Below, piece by piece: positions 49,232 to 58,104 of a stretch of DNA of 64,000 nucleotides. The DNA is from Streptomyces sp. NBC_00249 (GTDB taxonomy: Bacteria; Actinomycetota; Actinomycetes; Streptomycetales; Streptomycetaceae), in assembly GCF_026342355.1 (NCBI RefSeq), contig NZ_JAPEMV010000001.1, positions 868,001 through 932,000 on the forward strand, given 5' to 3'. Below the pieces are notes generated by a model that was given only the letters and a program-made list of their open reading frames with translations, had not been told where the DNA came from and did no database searches. Each line of letters starts with the position of its first letter. Within the stretch, counting starts at the first letter, position 1. Both the position numbers and the translations under genes were made by a program.

Positions 49232-52039
49232 TCAGTCACTCGTGGCTCCCGGGAGGGTGTGGGTGCGGTAGAGGCGGACCCAGGGGAGGGTGTTGCGTTG
49301 CCAGGCGGCGCGGGCCGCGTGGACGAAGACGCAGGCCCGGTAGTCCGGCTCGGCGGTGGCGGCCCGGGACGGGTCCGGGGGCAGGGGGACCTGGTCGGCG
49401 AGGGTGGCGACCCAGGTGGCGGTGTCCCGCCACCAGTCGGCCTGTTCCGGCCGCGCCTTCGGGTAGTCGGCGACCCGCTTCTTCAGTTCCGTGCCGTGCT
49501 CGGGCCATACCGCCGTGGCGGCCCGGGTGCGGAACTCGCATCGGTGGCGGCAGCCTTCGCAGTCGGGGAAGGGGGCCAGCGCGGCGTCGACCGCCTCCGT
49601 CGTGGCGGCGAAGTCCCGGAAGCGGGTGGCGAGTTCCGCGTCCGTGGCCAGCGGCGCCCGGCTGATGCCCGCCTCGGCCGCCGCCCGCGCCCGGACGTCG
49701 GGGACCCTCAGCAGCGCCGGCCGGTCGATCCGGTCGTGGTGGGCGAACGCCTGGAAGGGCTCCAACGACGCGGCGTAGCGCTCCTGGTCGGGTGAGAAAC
49801 GCATCGTGCCGCCGATGAGTACGCGGTCCTCCGCGGACGGCAGCCGGTGCATGACCTTGAGGTTGGTGTTCTTGTACGCGTCCTCGACCAGCTTGCCGGG
49901 AACCTGCTCGACGATGACGATGCCCTCGCCGTACTTGCGGTTCTCCGCGAGGGTGTTGGCGAAGGCCTGGGCGGCCCGCGCCTGGGCGTTGCCCTCCTTC
50001 GCGTCGCCGCCCTGGGCGATGGGCTGCCCGAGCAGGCGGTGCGCCTCCTCGATGACCGTGACGTGGGCGAGGGAGCCGCCCGCGCGGTTCGCCTTGTAGT
50101 GCTCCGTCATCATCTGGAGGAGCAGGGCGGTGATGAGCGACTGCTCCTTCTCGTTGTCGCCCACGCCGGCGAGTTCGACGACCACCGGCCGGCGCAGCAG
50201 TTCCTCGACCGGGTAGGAACGTGCGACGTCCAGGGTGGTGCCGCAGGCTCCCTCCGCCAGGGACTCGGCGCGCAGTCGGGAGGCGGCGACGATGTTGTCC
50301 CGTACCTCTCCCGAGTAGTCGAGCTGCTCGCACTGCTTGCGCATCTCGGCGATGAACTCGCGCAGGGTGGGCCAGTTCCCGGTGTGGGCGGGGCCGGCGA
50401 GGTCGGTGGGGACGATGCCCTTGCGGGCGTACGTCGCGCGCAGTGCCCGGTTGTAGATGCTGGGCAGGGGGTCCCAGAGGCCGAAGGCGGCGTCGAAGCA
50501 GGCCATGAGTCCCGCGACATGGGTACTGACGCGTACCCCGGACGGCACTTCGAAGGGGTTGAGGCGCAGCGGTGCGGTGCTCTCGTCGCCGACGGTGAGG
50601 ACGAGGAGGTCCTCGAACCCGGGCCGGGTGGCGAGCCAGCGGTAGTCGTCGAGGGTGGAGTTGACGGGTTCGATGACGAGGAAGGGCGTGCGGTGGTCGC
50701 GCCACAGCTGTTCGCAGAAGGCGAGGGTGGTGTTGGTCTTGCCGGATCCGGTCGTGCCCACGATGAGGGCGTGCCGGGTGAGGTCGTCGAGGCCGACGCC
50801 GAGGGGGCCGGCCGGGGTGTCGTGGACGAGCTGGCGTCCGAGGGTGACGGCGGGGCCGTCGGTGCGGTACTCGGTCTCGCCCGCCATGCCGGGGCGGCGC
50901 ACGGGGAAGCCCGTCATGTGTCCGCTGACGGCCAGCGGCAGCCGGAAGGCCGCTCCGGCCTCGCGCGCGTCGACGAGTTCCGCGAGCAGCCGCAGCTGCG
51001 GGGAGAGGGGTTCGGGCAGTCGCCAGCAGTGGTCGCCGCCCCAGCGCGCGTGCTCCAGGGTGGTCAGTCCCTGCCAGGCCGCGGGCAGTTCACCGGGGAC
51101 GGGCCAGGCCACGGTGTGGGCGGGGCCGGTGATGGTCTCGGTGAGGACGCCGCTCTCCCGGGCCCGCTCCTGCGGGGACACCGTGGCGCCGACCAGCTCG
51201 GCCAGGGAGTCCGGCAGGGGTGCGGGCGAGGCGAGCGCGACGCGGATGCGGAACACGCGGTCGGTGTAGCGGCGGGCGGCGTCCGTATAGACCCGGTGGG
51301 CGTCCACCGCGAAGGCGTCGGCGGCCAGTTGGGTGCCCGGGGACCAGAGCCCGTCGGGGAGTTGCCCCGGGGTGCCGAGGCGTCCGTACTGGGTGGCGAT
51401 GCGGTGCAGGAGCGGGCCGAAGTCGGGTGGTACGACGTACGGTTCCAGGCCGACGGTGAGCATCACGGGGTGCGGATGCGCGGCCAGGGCCTGCCAGAGG
51501 GTGTCCCAGGGCGGGGCGGCCGCGGTGAGCGGCTGCGGCGCGAGGTAGTAGTGGACGCCGGCGTCGGGCCGGTTGGGCAGTCCGCTGTGGTAGCGCTTGC
51601 GGATCTCCGCCACCCCGGCCGCCGCGGCGGGCGCGAAGGGGGTCAGCAGCCGTGCCGTCTCGTCGGCGTCCTCGACCGGCGTGGCGTGGACGTGGCGGGG
51701 CAGCGCGGCCATCCGGTCGCGGAGCACGCGGGCGGCGGCCATCGCGGCCTCCGCCGTGGGGGCCGCGACCCTGCCGAGCAGGGCGCAGGAGATCCGGCGT
51801 CCGACGGGGTCGCTGAGGTAACGCAGTTCGATGCGGGCGTCGTGGCCGGTGTCCCACTGGCCGGCGAGCCAGGCGGCCTCGGCGGCGACCGCCTTGGTCC
51901 TGCGCTCCGCTTCGGGCAGGTCCGCGTACTCCTGGGTCTCGGTGAGGTCGGCGGCGGCGTCGATGCGTACGGCCGTCCATGCCCAGACGGTCGTTCCGTC
52001 GGTGACCGTGAGGACGCCGGCCGGCCCGGCTGCGCTCAG
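49232..52039 (-). CDS. HerA-like ATPase (DUF87-type ATP-binding protein)
   Basis: A 935-aa protein with N-terminal region (about 1-430) of unknown fold and an ATPase domain: Walker A GTTGSGKTN (about 437), Walker B VTVIEEAH (about 665), and a C-terminal cysteine cluster CEGCRHRCEF. It is a hexameric DNA-translocase-type motor. No ATG, GTG or TTG exists in frame near the true N-terminus; CTG at 52039 overlaps the upstream stop as CTGA, exactly where a coupled start would lie, and is the chosen start. An alternative is frameshift fusion to the upstream membrane gene, or starting at the internal ATG near 51747. Its partner is likely the membrane protein upstream. Confidence 0.8.
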   Translation of the reverse strand: MSAAGPAGVLTVTDGTTVWAWTAVRIDAAADLTETQEYADLPEAERRTKAVAAEAAWLAGQWDTGHDARIELRYLSDPVGRRISCALLGRVAAPTAEAAMAAARVLRDRMAALPRHVHATPVEDADETARLLTPFAPAAAAGVAEIRKRYHSGLPNRPDAGVHYYLAPQPLTAAAPPWDTLWQALAAHPHPVMLTVGLEPYVVPPDFGPLLHRIATQYGRLGTPGQLPDGLWSPGTQLAADAFAVDAHRVYTDAARRYTDRVFRIRVALASPAPLPDSLAELVGATVSPQERARESGVLTETITGPAHTVAWPVPGELPAAWQGLTTLEHARWGGDHCWRLPEPLSPQLRLLAELVDAREAGAAFRLPLAVSGHMTGFPVRRPGMAGETEYRTDGPAVTLGRQLVHDTPAGPLGVGLDDLTRHALIVGTTGSGKTNTTLAFCEQLWRDHRTPFLVIEPVNSTLDDYRWLATRPGFEDLLVLTVGDESTAPLRLNPFEVPSGVRVSTHVAGLMACFDAAFGLWDPLPSIYNRALRATYARKGIVPTDLAGPAHTGNWPTLREFIAEMRKQCEQLDYSGEVRDNIVAASRLRAESLAEGACGTTLDVARSYPVEELLRRPVVVELAGVGDNEKEQSLITALLLQMMTEHYKANRAGGSLAHVTVIEEAHRLLGQPIAQGGDAKEGNAQARAAQAFANTLAENRKYGEGIVIVEQVPGKLVEDAYKNTNLKVMHRLPSAEDRVLIGGTMRFSPDQERYAASLEPFQAFAHHDRIDRPALLRVPDVRARAAAEAGISRAPLATDAELATRFRDFAATTEAVDAALAPFPDCEGCRHRCEFRTRAATAVWPEHGTELKKRVADYPKARPEQADWWRDTATWVATLADQVPLPPDPSRAATAEPDYRACVFVHAARAAWQRNTLPWVRLYRTHTLPGATSD

Positions 52040-53112
52040 TTCCCGTCCCCGGTCGGCTGCTGGTGCCCGGTGTACGGCGGTGCGGGCGGGGAGGGCGGGG
52101 CCTGCGGGGCGGAGTACGGGGCCTGCGGGCTGTAGGGCTGCGGGGCCGCGGCCGGCATGCTCCCGGTCCGCGGGTCCGAGGGCGCGTAGGGCTGCGCCGG
52201 CGCGGCGGGTGCCGGCGGCATCGGCGGGGCGGCGGGACCGGGACCGGGCGCGGGCGCGGCTCCGAAGCCCTGGCCGGGGACGGGGGCGGGCCGGGGTCCG
52301 GGGGCGGGGGCGGACGCGGCCGACTGGATGGGGGGCTCCTGCCCGAAGGCGGTGGCCATGGGGACCTCGATGCCCTGGACCGCCGCCTCCACGCCCTCGC
52401 GGGCGGCGGAGTGAACGGCCTCGCGCATGGCGCGCGCGGTCTCGGTGCGGAGCATCTGGTTGATGTTGCCCGTACGGTTCAGCATGCCGCCGACCAGGTC
52501 CTTGAGGAACTGGCCGATGATCACCGCGCCGGAGCGGCTGCGCCACATCGTCCAGCCCACGTACAGGCTGGTGCCGTACCCGAAGACGGTGACGTAGGCG
52601 ACGTACCGGCCGGTCCTGATCACGAGCCGGTTGTTGACGACTTCCGGCGTGATGTCACTGCGGATCCGGACCGGCACCGCCGACACGGGGATCTGCCGGC
52701 GGGCGAGCGCGCTGTAGATCGCCGCGTACGCGGAGGACGAGGCGGCGTACTTGTCCTCCAGCAGGGTCTTCCACTCCGAGACCGGCTCGTTGGTGCGCGA
52801 GGCGAGGAGGACGACCCAGAAGGCGATGATGGACAGGATCCAGGCGAAGCCGAGGCCGTTGTCCGATTCGAAGCTGCTGGAGTCCGAGAAGAGCGCGGGC
52901 AGCAGGCCGAAGATCAGGAAGACCAGGAAGGACACCGCGGTCGCCTGGAACCAGAGTTGTACGACGGCACGGAGTCCGACCGACTCGTCGAAGTTCATCT
53001 CGACGTTCTCGTACTTGAGCGTCTGGTTGCGGTACGAGGCGTTCGGGCCCACCGCTCCTGATGCCGCCCAGCCGGCGCCGCCGCCCGTGTTCATCGCGTC
53101 CATGCTCCCCAT
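52036..53112 (-). CDS. Membrane protein with Pro-rich C-terminal tail, partner of the ATPase
   Basis: A 358-aa protein; ATG 53112 follows GAGGTGGGG. Two hydrophobic helices at about 55-80 (TAVSFLVFLIFGLLPALF) and 90-112 (GFAWILSIIAFWVVLLA), then a cytoplasmic domain with a beta-rich part (VPVRIRSDITPEVVNNRLVIRTG), possibly another helical pair, and an Ala/Pro/Tyr-rich disordered tail (about 265-358). It directly precedes the HerA-like ATPase with a four-base overlap, so the two are expressed together; a membrane-bound motor is implied. No known family is recognised. Confidence 0.8.
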   Translation of the reverse strand: MGSMDAMNTGGGAGWAASGAVGPNASYRNQTLKYENVEMNFDESVGLRAVVQLWFQATAVSFLVFLIFGLLPALFSDSSSFESDNGLGFAWILSIIAFWVVLLASRTNEPVSEWKTLLEDKYAASSSAYAAIYSALARRQIPVSAVPVRIRSDITPEVVNNRLVIRTGRYVAYVTVFGYGTSLYVGWTMWRSRSGAVIIGQFLKDLVGGMLNRTGNINQMLRTETARAMREAVHSAAREGVEAAVQGIEVPMATAFGQEPPIQSAASAPAPGPRPAPVPGQGFGAAPAPGPGPAAPPMPPAPAAPAQPYAPSDPRTGSMPAAAPQPYSPQAPYSAPQAPPSPPAPPYTGHQQPTGDGN

Positions 53113-53135
53113 CCCCACCTCAGCAAACCAGTTGA

Positions 53136-53951
53136 TCACACTAGCTCAGGGTTGAGGGGGGCGGCGGCCGAACCGGGGTCCGTGACCGGTCGAGGGCGGT
53201 GGGTGCCCGGGGTATGGCCGAAGGCGCGGCGGAAGACGTCGATGAAGGCGCTCGCCGAGGACCAGCCGCACTGGTGGGCCACCGCCGTCACCGGGGTGTC
53301 CACGGCCAGCAGGCGCAGCGCCTGGTGCAGGCGGAGCTGGGTCCGCCACTGCGGGAAGGTCATGCCGAGTTCGGCGCGGAACAGCCGGCTCAGGGTCCGT
53401 TCCCCGGCGCCCGCTCCGGCCTGGGCGGCGAGCGCGGCCAGGCCGCGCGGATCCGCCGGGTCGGCGTGCAGCAGTGCGCAGACGGCCGCCAGCCGGGGGT
53501 CCGTCGGCGTCGGCAGGTGCACGGGCTGGAGCGGGGAGGCGCGCAGTTGGTCGAGGAGGACCCCCAGCATCCGGCGGCGTGCGGGGCTGTCGGGGCCGGG
53601 GTCGCGGGTGTAGGCGAGGATCAGCTCGCGCAGCAGCGGTCCGACGGCGATGACGGCCGGGCCGTCGAGGGAGAGCGGGTTGCAGCGGGTCGGCAGGCCC
53701 ACGCAGTGCAGGTCGGTGCGCCCGTACGCGCGGTGTTCGTGCACCGTTCCGGCCGGGATCCACAGGGCGCGGGTCGGGGGCGCGACCCAGGTGCCGGAGT
53801 CGGTGGTGATGGAGAGGACGCCGGAGCCCGCGTAGGCGATCTGGTGGTCGTCGTGGTGGTGGGCGTCGATGCCGATGTGCGTGTCGAGGTGGTTGACGTT
53901 GGTCGGGGCGCGCTGGGCGTACCGGACGTCGCGCTGGCGGTTTTTCTGCAT
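53136..53951 (-). CDS. AraC-family regulator with cupin-like sensor
   Basis: A 271-aa regulator: an N-terminal cupin (HIGIDAHHHDDHQIAYAGSG, WIPAGTVHEH) and C-terminal double HTH (ERTLSRLFRAELGMTFPQWRTQLRLHQAL, AHQCGWSSASAFIDVFRRAFG). It diverges from an MFS exporter gene 54 bases away, which it likely controls, as in many AraC/MFS pairs. The start (ATG 53951) lacks a strong ribosome site; GTG 53954 is one codon further. Confidence 0.9.
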   Translation of the reverse strand: MQKNRQRDVRYAQRAPTNVNHLDTHIGIDAHHHDDHQIAYAGSGVLSITTDSGTWVAPPTRALWIPAGTVHEHRAYGRTDLHCVGLPTRCNPLSLDGPAVIAVGPLLRELILAYTRDPGPDSPARRRMLGVLLDQLRASPLQPVHLPTPTDPRLAAVCALLHADPADPRGLAALAAQAGAGAGERTLSRLFRAELGMTFPQWRTQLRLHQALRLLAVDTPVTAVAHQCGWSSASAFIDVFRRAFGHTPGTHRPRPVTDPGSAAAPLNPELV

Positions 53952-54005
53952 CACCCGGCAATTTATCGGAAGCGCGACGGTCGTGGCGAGGGCGATTCTC
54001 GAGCG

Positions 54006-55223
54006 GTGAAGTCAGTCGATGCTACGAACGCACCCCCTCCCCCCGTCCCGGACCGCCCCGCGGGTCCGGGCCGTCCGGGCCGTCTACGGCGGCGTACGGC
54101 GGCCTTTTCGGCCGGTCACGCCTGTGTGGACGTCTACCAGGGCGCCGTCGCCGCGCTCGTCCCCTACCTCGTCTCCGAGCGGGCGTACGGGTACGCCGCG
54201 GCGTCGGGCGTGGTCCTCGCGGCCTCGCTGCTGTCCTCCGTGGTGCAGCCGCTGTTCGGGGCCCTCACCGACCGGTGGTCCGTGCCGTGGCTGATACCGG
54301 CGGGCACGGCCGCCGCCGGGCTGGGGATCGCGGCCGTCGGGGCCGACGCCGGGTATCCGGCCACGCTGGCCGCCGTCGCGCTGTCGGGGCTCGGGGTGGC
54401 CGCCTACCACCCGGCGGCCGCCCGGCTGGTCCGCACCAGCCTCGGTGACGGGCACACCGCGATGAGCTGGTTCGCCCTGGGCGGCAACATCGGTTTCGCG
54501 TGCGCGCCGCTGCTGGTCGTCGGGGCGCTGTCGGTGTCCGGGGCGACGGGGTGGTGGCTGCTGGCGTTGCCGGCGCTGCTGGGCGTGTTCCTCAACCGGC
54601 CGCCGTCCGCCCGGCGTCGGGCCGGCGCGGACGCGTCGGGCGGCGGGGCGGGGCGCGGGGTCCCGGCGGCGGAGGACCGGCGGGCGTTCCTGCGGCTGTC
54701 GCTGGTGGTCGTGGTCCGGTCGGTGGTGTTCATCGGCCTCAGCACCTTCATCGCCCTCTACGTGCGCGAGCGCGGCGGGGGCGGGACGGCCGGGGCGGTG
54801 GCGCTGTCCGCGCTGTTCGCGGGGAGCGCGGGTGGCACCCTGCTGGGCGGCAGGCTCGCCGCGCGCTGGGGCCGGGTGACCACCGTGCGCCGGGCCTACG
54901 CGGCGTCCGGGCCCGCCGTCGCGGGGATCCTGTTCCTCCCGCTGCCGCTGGCGTACGGGTGCGCGGCGCTGGCCGCGGCCGCGCTGTACGTGCCGTTCTC
55001 GCTCCAGGTCACCCTGGGGCAGGACTACCTGCCGACGCGGATGGGCACGGCCAGCGGGGTGACCCTGGGGCTGACGGTGAGCGTCGGCGGTCTCGCGAGC
55101 CCGCTGATCGGCGCGGCTGCCGACGCCTTCTCGGTGCGTACCGCACTGCTGCCGCTGGCCGTACTGCCGCTGCTGGCCTGGGCGTTGGCCCGCCGACTCC
55201 CGGAGCCGGCCCCGGCGGGCTGA
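54006..55223 (+). CDS. MFS exporter, fosmidomycin-resistance-like (Fsr)
   Basis: A 405-aa 12-helix transporter. After a Pro/Arg-rich N-terminus come HACVDVYQGAVAALVPYLV, the A-type loop GALTDRWSVPW, and VAAYHPAAARLV, a segment typical of Fsr-like exporters. A cytoplasmic central loop (Arg/Ala/Gly-rich, about 195-225) divides the halves. GTG 54006 is the start that fits the divergent AraC gene; its ribosome site is weak. Substrate probably a small hydrophilic or phosphonate-like drug. Confidence 0.88.
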   Translation: MKSVDATNAPPPPVPDRPAGPGRPGRLRRRTAAFSAGHACVDVYQGAVAALVPYLVSERAYGYAAASGVVLAASLLSSVVQPLFGALTDRWSVPWLIPAGTAAAGLGIAAVGADAGYPATLAAVALSGLGVAAYHPAAARLVRTSLGDGHTAMSWFALGGNIGFACAPLLVVGALSVSGATGWWLLALPALLGVFLNRPPSARRRAGADASGGGAGRGVPAAEDRRAFLRLSLVVVVRSVVFIGLSTFIALYVRERGGGGTAGAVALSALFAGSAGGTLLGGRLAARWGRVTTVRRAYAASGPAVAGILFLPLPLAYGCAALAAAALYVPFSLQVTLGQDYLPTRMGTASGVTLGLTVSVGGLASPLIGAAADAFSVRTALLPLAVLPLLAWALARRLPEPAPAG

Positions 55224-55234
55224 GGGCACAGACC

Positions 55235-55801
55235 CTAGTCGCGCGGCCGGGCGCGGTGTTCGTGCCAGGCGGTCAGGGCTTCGGTGCGGGTGCCGTCCGG
55301 GTGGCGGGTGTGCCAGGTGCGCAGGAACCGGTTGAATTCGAACTGGGCGCCGATGTCCTGGGGTTGGGCGGCGTCCTGGCGGGTGGCGTGCCAGTGGGCG
55401 ACGGCTTCGGCGAGGGTGCGGCCCGCGCCCTGGGCGACGTAGGCGCGCATGAAGGCGTCGAAGTGGAATCCGGGGCCGGTCTCCCGGACGAAGAACTCCC
55501 GCAGGACCTGGCTGCACCGCTGCCCTTCGGGGATGACGGTGCGGCCGTCGACGGGCGCGGTGAGCTGCCGTCCGGCGCGCCGACGGGCCGGGGGTTCCCT
55601 GTGCGGGGCGGGCCGGCCGTCGAGGGTGGCGGCGAGCCGGGCCGTGAGGGCGGCCTTGCCGCCGGCGGCGGGGACTCCCAACGCGCCGGCCAGGGCGGTC
55701 AGTTCGGTGAGGGTCCAGTACCAGCGCAGCAACTCGGCCCCGGTGAGCGCCGGGGTCGGCTCGGGCCGGGTCTCCACCGCACCCCCGTCATTCGTACTCA
55801 T
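55235..55801 (-). CDS. SAP-domain protein with DUF6434-like region
   Basis: A 188-aa protein. The N-terminal LTELTALAGALGVPAAGGKAALTARLAATL is a SAP-type DNA-binding helix pair (about 30-62); the C-terminal half (FEFNRFLRTWHTRHPDGTRTEALTAWHEHR) matches DUF6434-type proteins. ATG 55801 is followed by a Pro-rich arm. It converges on the MFS gene. It may bind DNA or nucleoid; nothing indicates the process. Confidence 0.82.
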   Translation of the reverse strand: MSTNDGGAVETRPEPTPALTGAELLRWYWTLTELTALAGALGVPAAGGKAALTARLAATLDGRPAPHREPPARRRAGRQLTAPVDGRTVIPEGQRCSQVLREFFVRETGPGFHFDAFMRAYVAQGAGRTLAEAVAHWHATRQDAAQPQDIGAQFEFNRFLRTWHTRHPDGTRTEALTAWHEHRARPRD

Positions 55802-55876
55802 GTTCGTATTCTATGCGGTGGCCGACACTTCCGGGCCGCTTTGCAAGTCCGGCTGACCTTCTCTACGGTTCGCCCC

Positions 55877-56011
55877 ATGGACCCGGCCACCCCCACCCGC
55901 CACACCGCGGAGCGCTGGATGGCCGAGCTGACGGCGGAGCGGCTCACGCCCGAGGAGCAGCGGCTGCCGGCCGACTCCGTCCCGCTGCCGCGACGGCTCT
56001 CCGAGGGCTGA
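55877..56011 (+). CDS. Small hypothetical protein upstream of the isochorismatase-like gene
   Basis: A 44-aa peptide (MDPATPTRHTAERWMAELT start) with one amphipathic helix and no known relatives. A TACGGT -10-like box lies about 7 bases before the ATG, suggesting a leaderless start. It is 52 bases upstream of the isochorismatase-family gene, same direction. Coding status is uncertain. Confidence 0.45.
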   Translation: MDPATPTRHTAERWMAELTAERLTPEEQRLPADSVPLPRRLSEG

Positions 56012-56063
56012 GCCGCCCCGCGCCCCGCGCACTCCCCCCGGCCGCGAACAGAGGAGTCCCGTC

Positions 56064-56657
56064 ATGACCACCCCCGTCTCCCCCGCCGCACTGTCGCTGG
56101 ACGCCGCCACGGCGCTGGTGCTGATCGACCTCCAGCAGGGCATCCTGGCCCTGCCCACCGCCCGCCCCAGTGCCGGGATCCTGAAGAACGGCATCGCGCT
56201 CGCGGAGGCCTTCCGCGCCCACAGGCTGCCGGTGGTCCTGGTCAACGTCGCCTGGTCGCCCGACGGCGGGGACCTGCCCACCACCGACGTGGACAGGCCC
56301 GGCCCGGCCACCGCCCCGCCCGCCGCGTTCTCCGTCATCCCCGCCGAGCTGGCGGCCCTGGGAGACGTGACGGTCACCAAGCGGCACTGGGGGGCCTTCA
56401 CCGGCACGGAGCTCGACCTCCAGCTGCGCCGGCGCGGGATCCACCGCATCGTGCTGGCGGGCATCTCGACGAGCATCGGCGTGGAGTCCACCGCGCGTAC
56501 CGCCTGGGAGCACAGCTACGGGCTGGTCTTCGCGGAGGACGCCACCACCGACCTGGACGCCGACTCGCACGCCCACAGCTTCGGCAAGATCTTCCCGCGC
56601 ATCGGCCGGGTCAGCTCCACCGCCGAGGTCATCGCGGCACTCGACGCCCTCTCCTGA
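56064..56657 (+). CDS. Isochorismatase-family hydrolase without the usual Cys
   Basis: A 197-aa cysteine-hydrolase-fold protein. The Asp (VLIDLQQG) and Lys (VTKRHWGAF) of the family are present, but where most members have Cys (TNxCVExTAR) this one reads AGISTSIGVESTAR. That pattern is found in isochorismatases of the EntB/DhbB type, which act without Cys, so ether or vinyl-ether hydrolysis is possible. ATG 56064 is preceded by AGAGGAG. It lies alone downstream of the small ORF. Confidence 0.88.
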   Translation: MTTPVSPAALSLDAATALVLIDLQQGILALPTARPSAGILKNGIALAEAFRAHRLPVVLVNVAWSPDGGDLPTTDVDRPGPATAPPAAFSVIPAELAALGDVTVTKRHWGAFTGTELDLQLRRRGIHRIVLAGISTSIGVESTARTAWEHSYGLVFAEDATTDLDADSHAHSFGKIFPRIGRVSSTAEVIAALDALS

Positions 56658-56738
56658 GGCCCCGCACGCACGGGCAGGGCGCCCGGACCGTTCCGTGGGG
56701 AACGGATCCGGGCGCCCTGCCCGCGGCGGGGAGAAGCC

Positions 56739-57971
56739 TCAGGCGGCCTTGGCCTCCTGCGCCTCGCGGGCGACCGGCCGGGCCTGCTCGACCGGGGCGT
56801 CCTGCACCGGGGCGACGGCCGGCTGCGCTGCGGCGCGGGGCTTGACCGACCCGGCCACCACGACCACGACCGCGGCGACGGTGACTCCGGCGCCGACCCA
56901 CAGCGGCGAGACGAAGCCGTATCCGGCGCCGATCGCGAGGCCGCCGAGCCAGGCGCCGAGCGCGTTGCCGACGTTGAACGCCGCGATGTTGGCGCCGGAG
57001 GCCATGGTGGGGGCGTCCTGGGCGTACTTCATGGTGCGCAGCTGGAGGCCGGGGGCGGTGGCGAGGCCGACCGTGCCCATGAGCAGCAGCGAGATGATCG
57101 TCATGACCTGGCTCTCGGCGGTCAGGGCGAACACCGCGAGCACCACGGCGAGGACCGACAGGATCGCGGTCAGCGAGGCGTTGAGCGACTTGTCGGCGGC
57201 CTTGCCGCCGATGAAGTTGCCGGCGAAGGTGCCGATCCCGAAGAGCACGAGGAGCCACGGCACGGTGCTGGTGGCGAAGCCGCTGACCTCGGTGAGGGTG
57301 AAGGCGATGTAGGTGAAGCCGCCGACGACGCCGCCGAAGGACAGGACGCTGAGCAGGATGGAGACCCAGACCTGGCCCCGGCGGAAGGCCCCGAACTCGC
57401 CGCGCAGGCTGAGCTGCGAGGGGGCCGCCGTCTGCGGGACGAGGGCCTTGATGCCGATGAGCGCGACGACGCCGATGACGGTGATCGCCCAGAACGTCGA
57501 GCGCCAGCCGGCCTGCTGGCCGAGGAAGGTGCCGAGCGGCACGCCGAGGACGTTGGCGGCGGTGAGGCCGGCGAACATCAGCGAGATGGCTCCGGCCCGC
57601 CGGTTGGGGGCGACCATGTCGGCGGCGACGACGGCGCCGACACCGAAGAAGGCTCCGTGGCACAGGGCGGCGACGACGCGGCCGACCATCAGCAGGGAGT
57701 ACGTCGGGGCGACGGCGGAGAGCAGGTTGCCGACGATGAACAGCACCATCAGCCAGAGGAGCACCTTCTTGCGGTCGAACCGGGCGATCGCCGCGGTCAG
57801 CGCGACCGCGCCGACCGCCACGCTGAGCGCGTAGCCCGAGACCAGGTACCCGGCCACCGACTCGGTGACCCCGAAGTCCGCCGCCACCTCGGGCATCAGA
57901 CCGACGATCCCGAACTCGGTGAGCCCGATACCGAAGCCCCCGAGTGCTAAGGCGATAAGCCCGATAGGCAT
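56739..57971 (-). CDS. MFS transporter of the DHA1/AraJ type
   Basis: A 410-aa 12-helix transporter starting MPIGLIALALGGFGIGLTEF; the motif RFDRKKV lies in the 2-3 loop, and GVGAVVAADMVAPNRRAGAIS in the helix 4-5 region matches AraJ-type sugar or drug efflux. ATG 57971 was chosen for its family start; AAAGG lies upstream. A palindrome overlaps its presumed promoter. Probably exports a drug or sugar. Confidence 0.88.
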   Translation of the reverse strand: MPIGLIALALGGFGIGLTEFGIVGLMPEVAADFGVTESVAGYLVSGYALSVAVGAVALTAAIARFDRKKVLLWLMVLFIVGNLLSAVAPTYSLLMVGRVVAALCHGAFFGVGAVVAADMVAPNRRAGAISLMFAGLTAANVLGVPLGTFLGQQAGWRSTFWAITVIGVVALIGIKALVPQTAAPSQLSLRGEFGAFRRGQVWVSILLSVLSFGGVVGGFTYIAFTLTEVSGFATSTVPWLLVLFGIGTFAGNFIGGKAADKSLNASLTAILSVLAVVLAVFALTAESQVMTIISLLLMGTVGLATAPGLQLRTMKYAQDAPTMASGANIAAFNVGNALGAWLGGLAIGAGYGFVSPLWVGAGVTVAAVVVVVAGSVKPRAAAQPAVAPVQDAPVEQARPVAREAQEAKAA

Positions 57972-57991
57972 GTCCAAACCTTTCATTACGG

Positions 57992-58018
57992 TGCAGGCGC
58001 CATTATGCGGCGTCTGCA
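57992..58018. promoter_or_regulatory. 27-bp palindromic operator before the MFS gene
   Basis: TGCAGGCGCC (57992-58001) and GGCGTCTGCA (58009-58018) form a 9-of-10 inverted repeat around ATTATGC. On the minus strand this includes CATAAT, a good -10. A repressor bound here would block the MFS promoter. No regulator gene is adjacent. Confidence 0.6.
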
Positions 58019-58104
58019 AGTATTGTCTGCGCGGGCTATCAGCGCAAGCGCCATAGCGCGCCTGTCACGTGCCTGTTGCGTGCGTGCCAGGTGCCGGGCG
58101 GGCC

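Noticed and set aside
55877..56011. Part of a long plus-strand frame running from 54500
   Set aside because: The upper part of that frame is a shadow of the MFS gene; only the final 44 codons with their own start are kept as a doubtful small gene.
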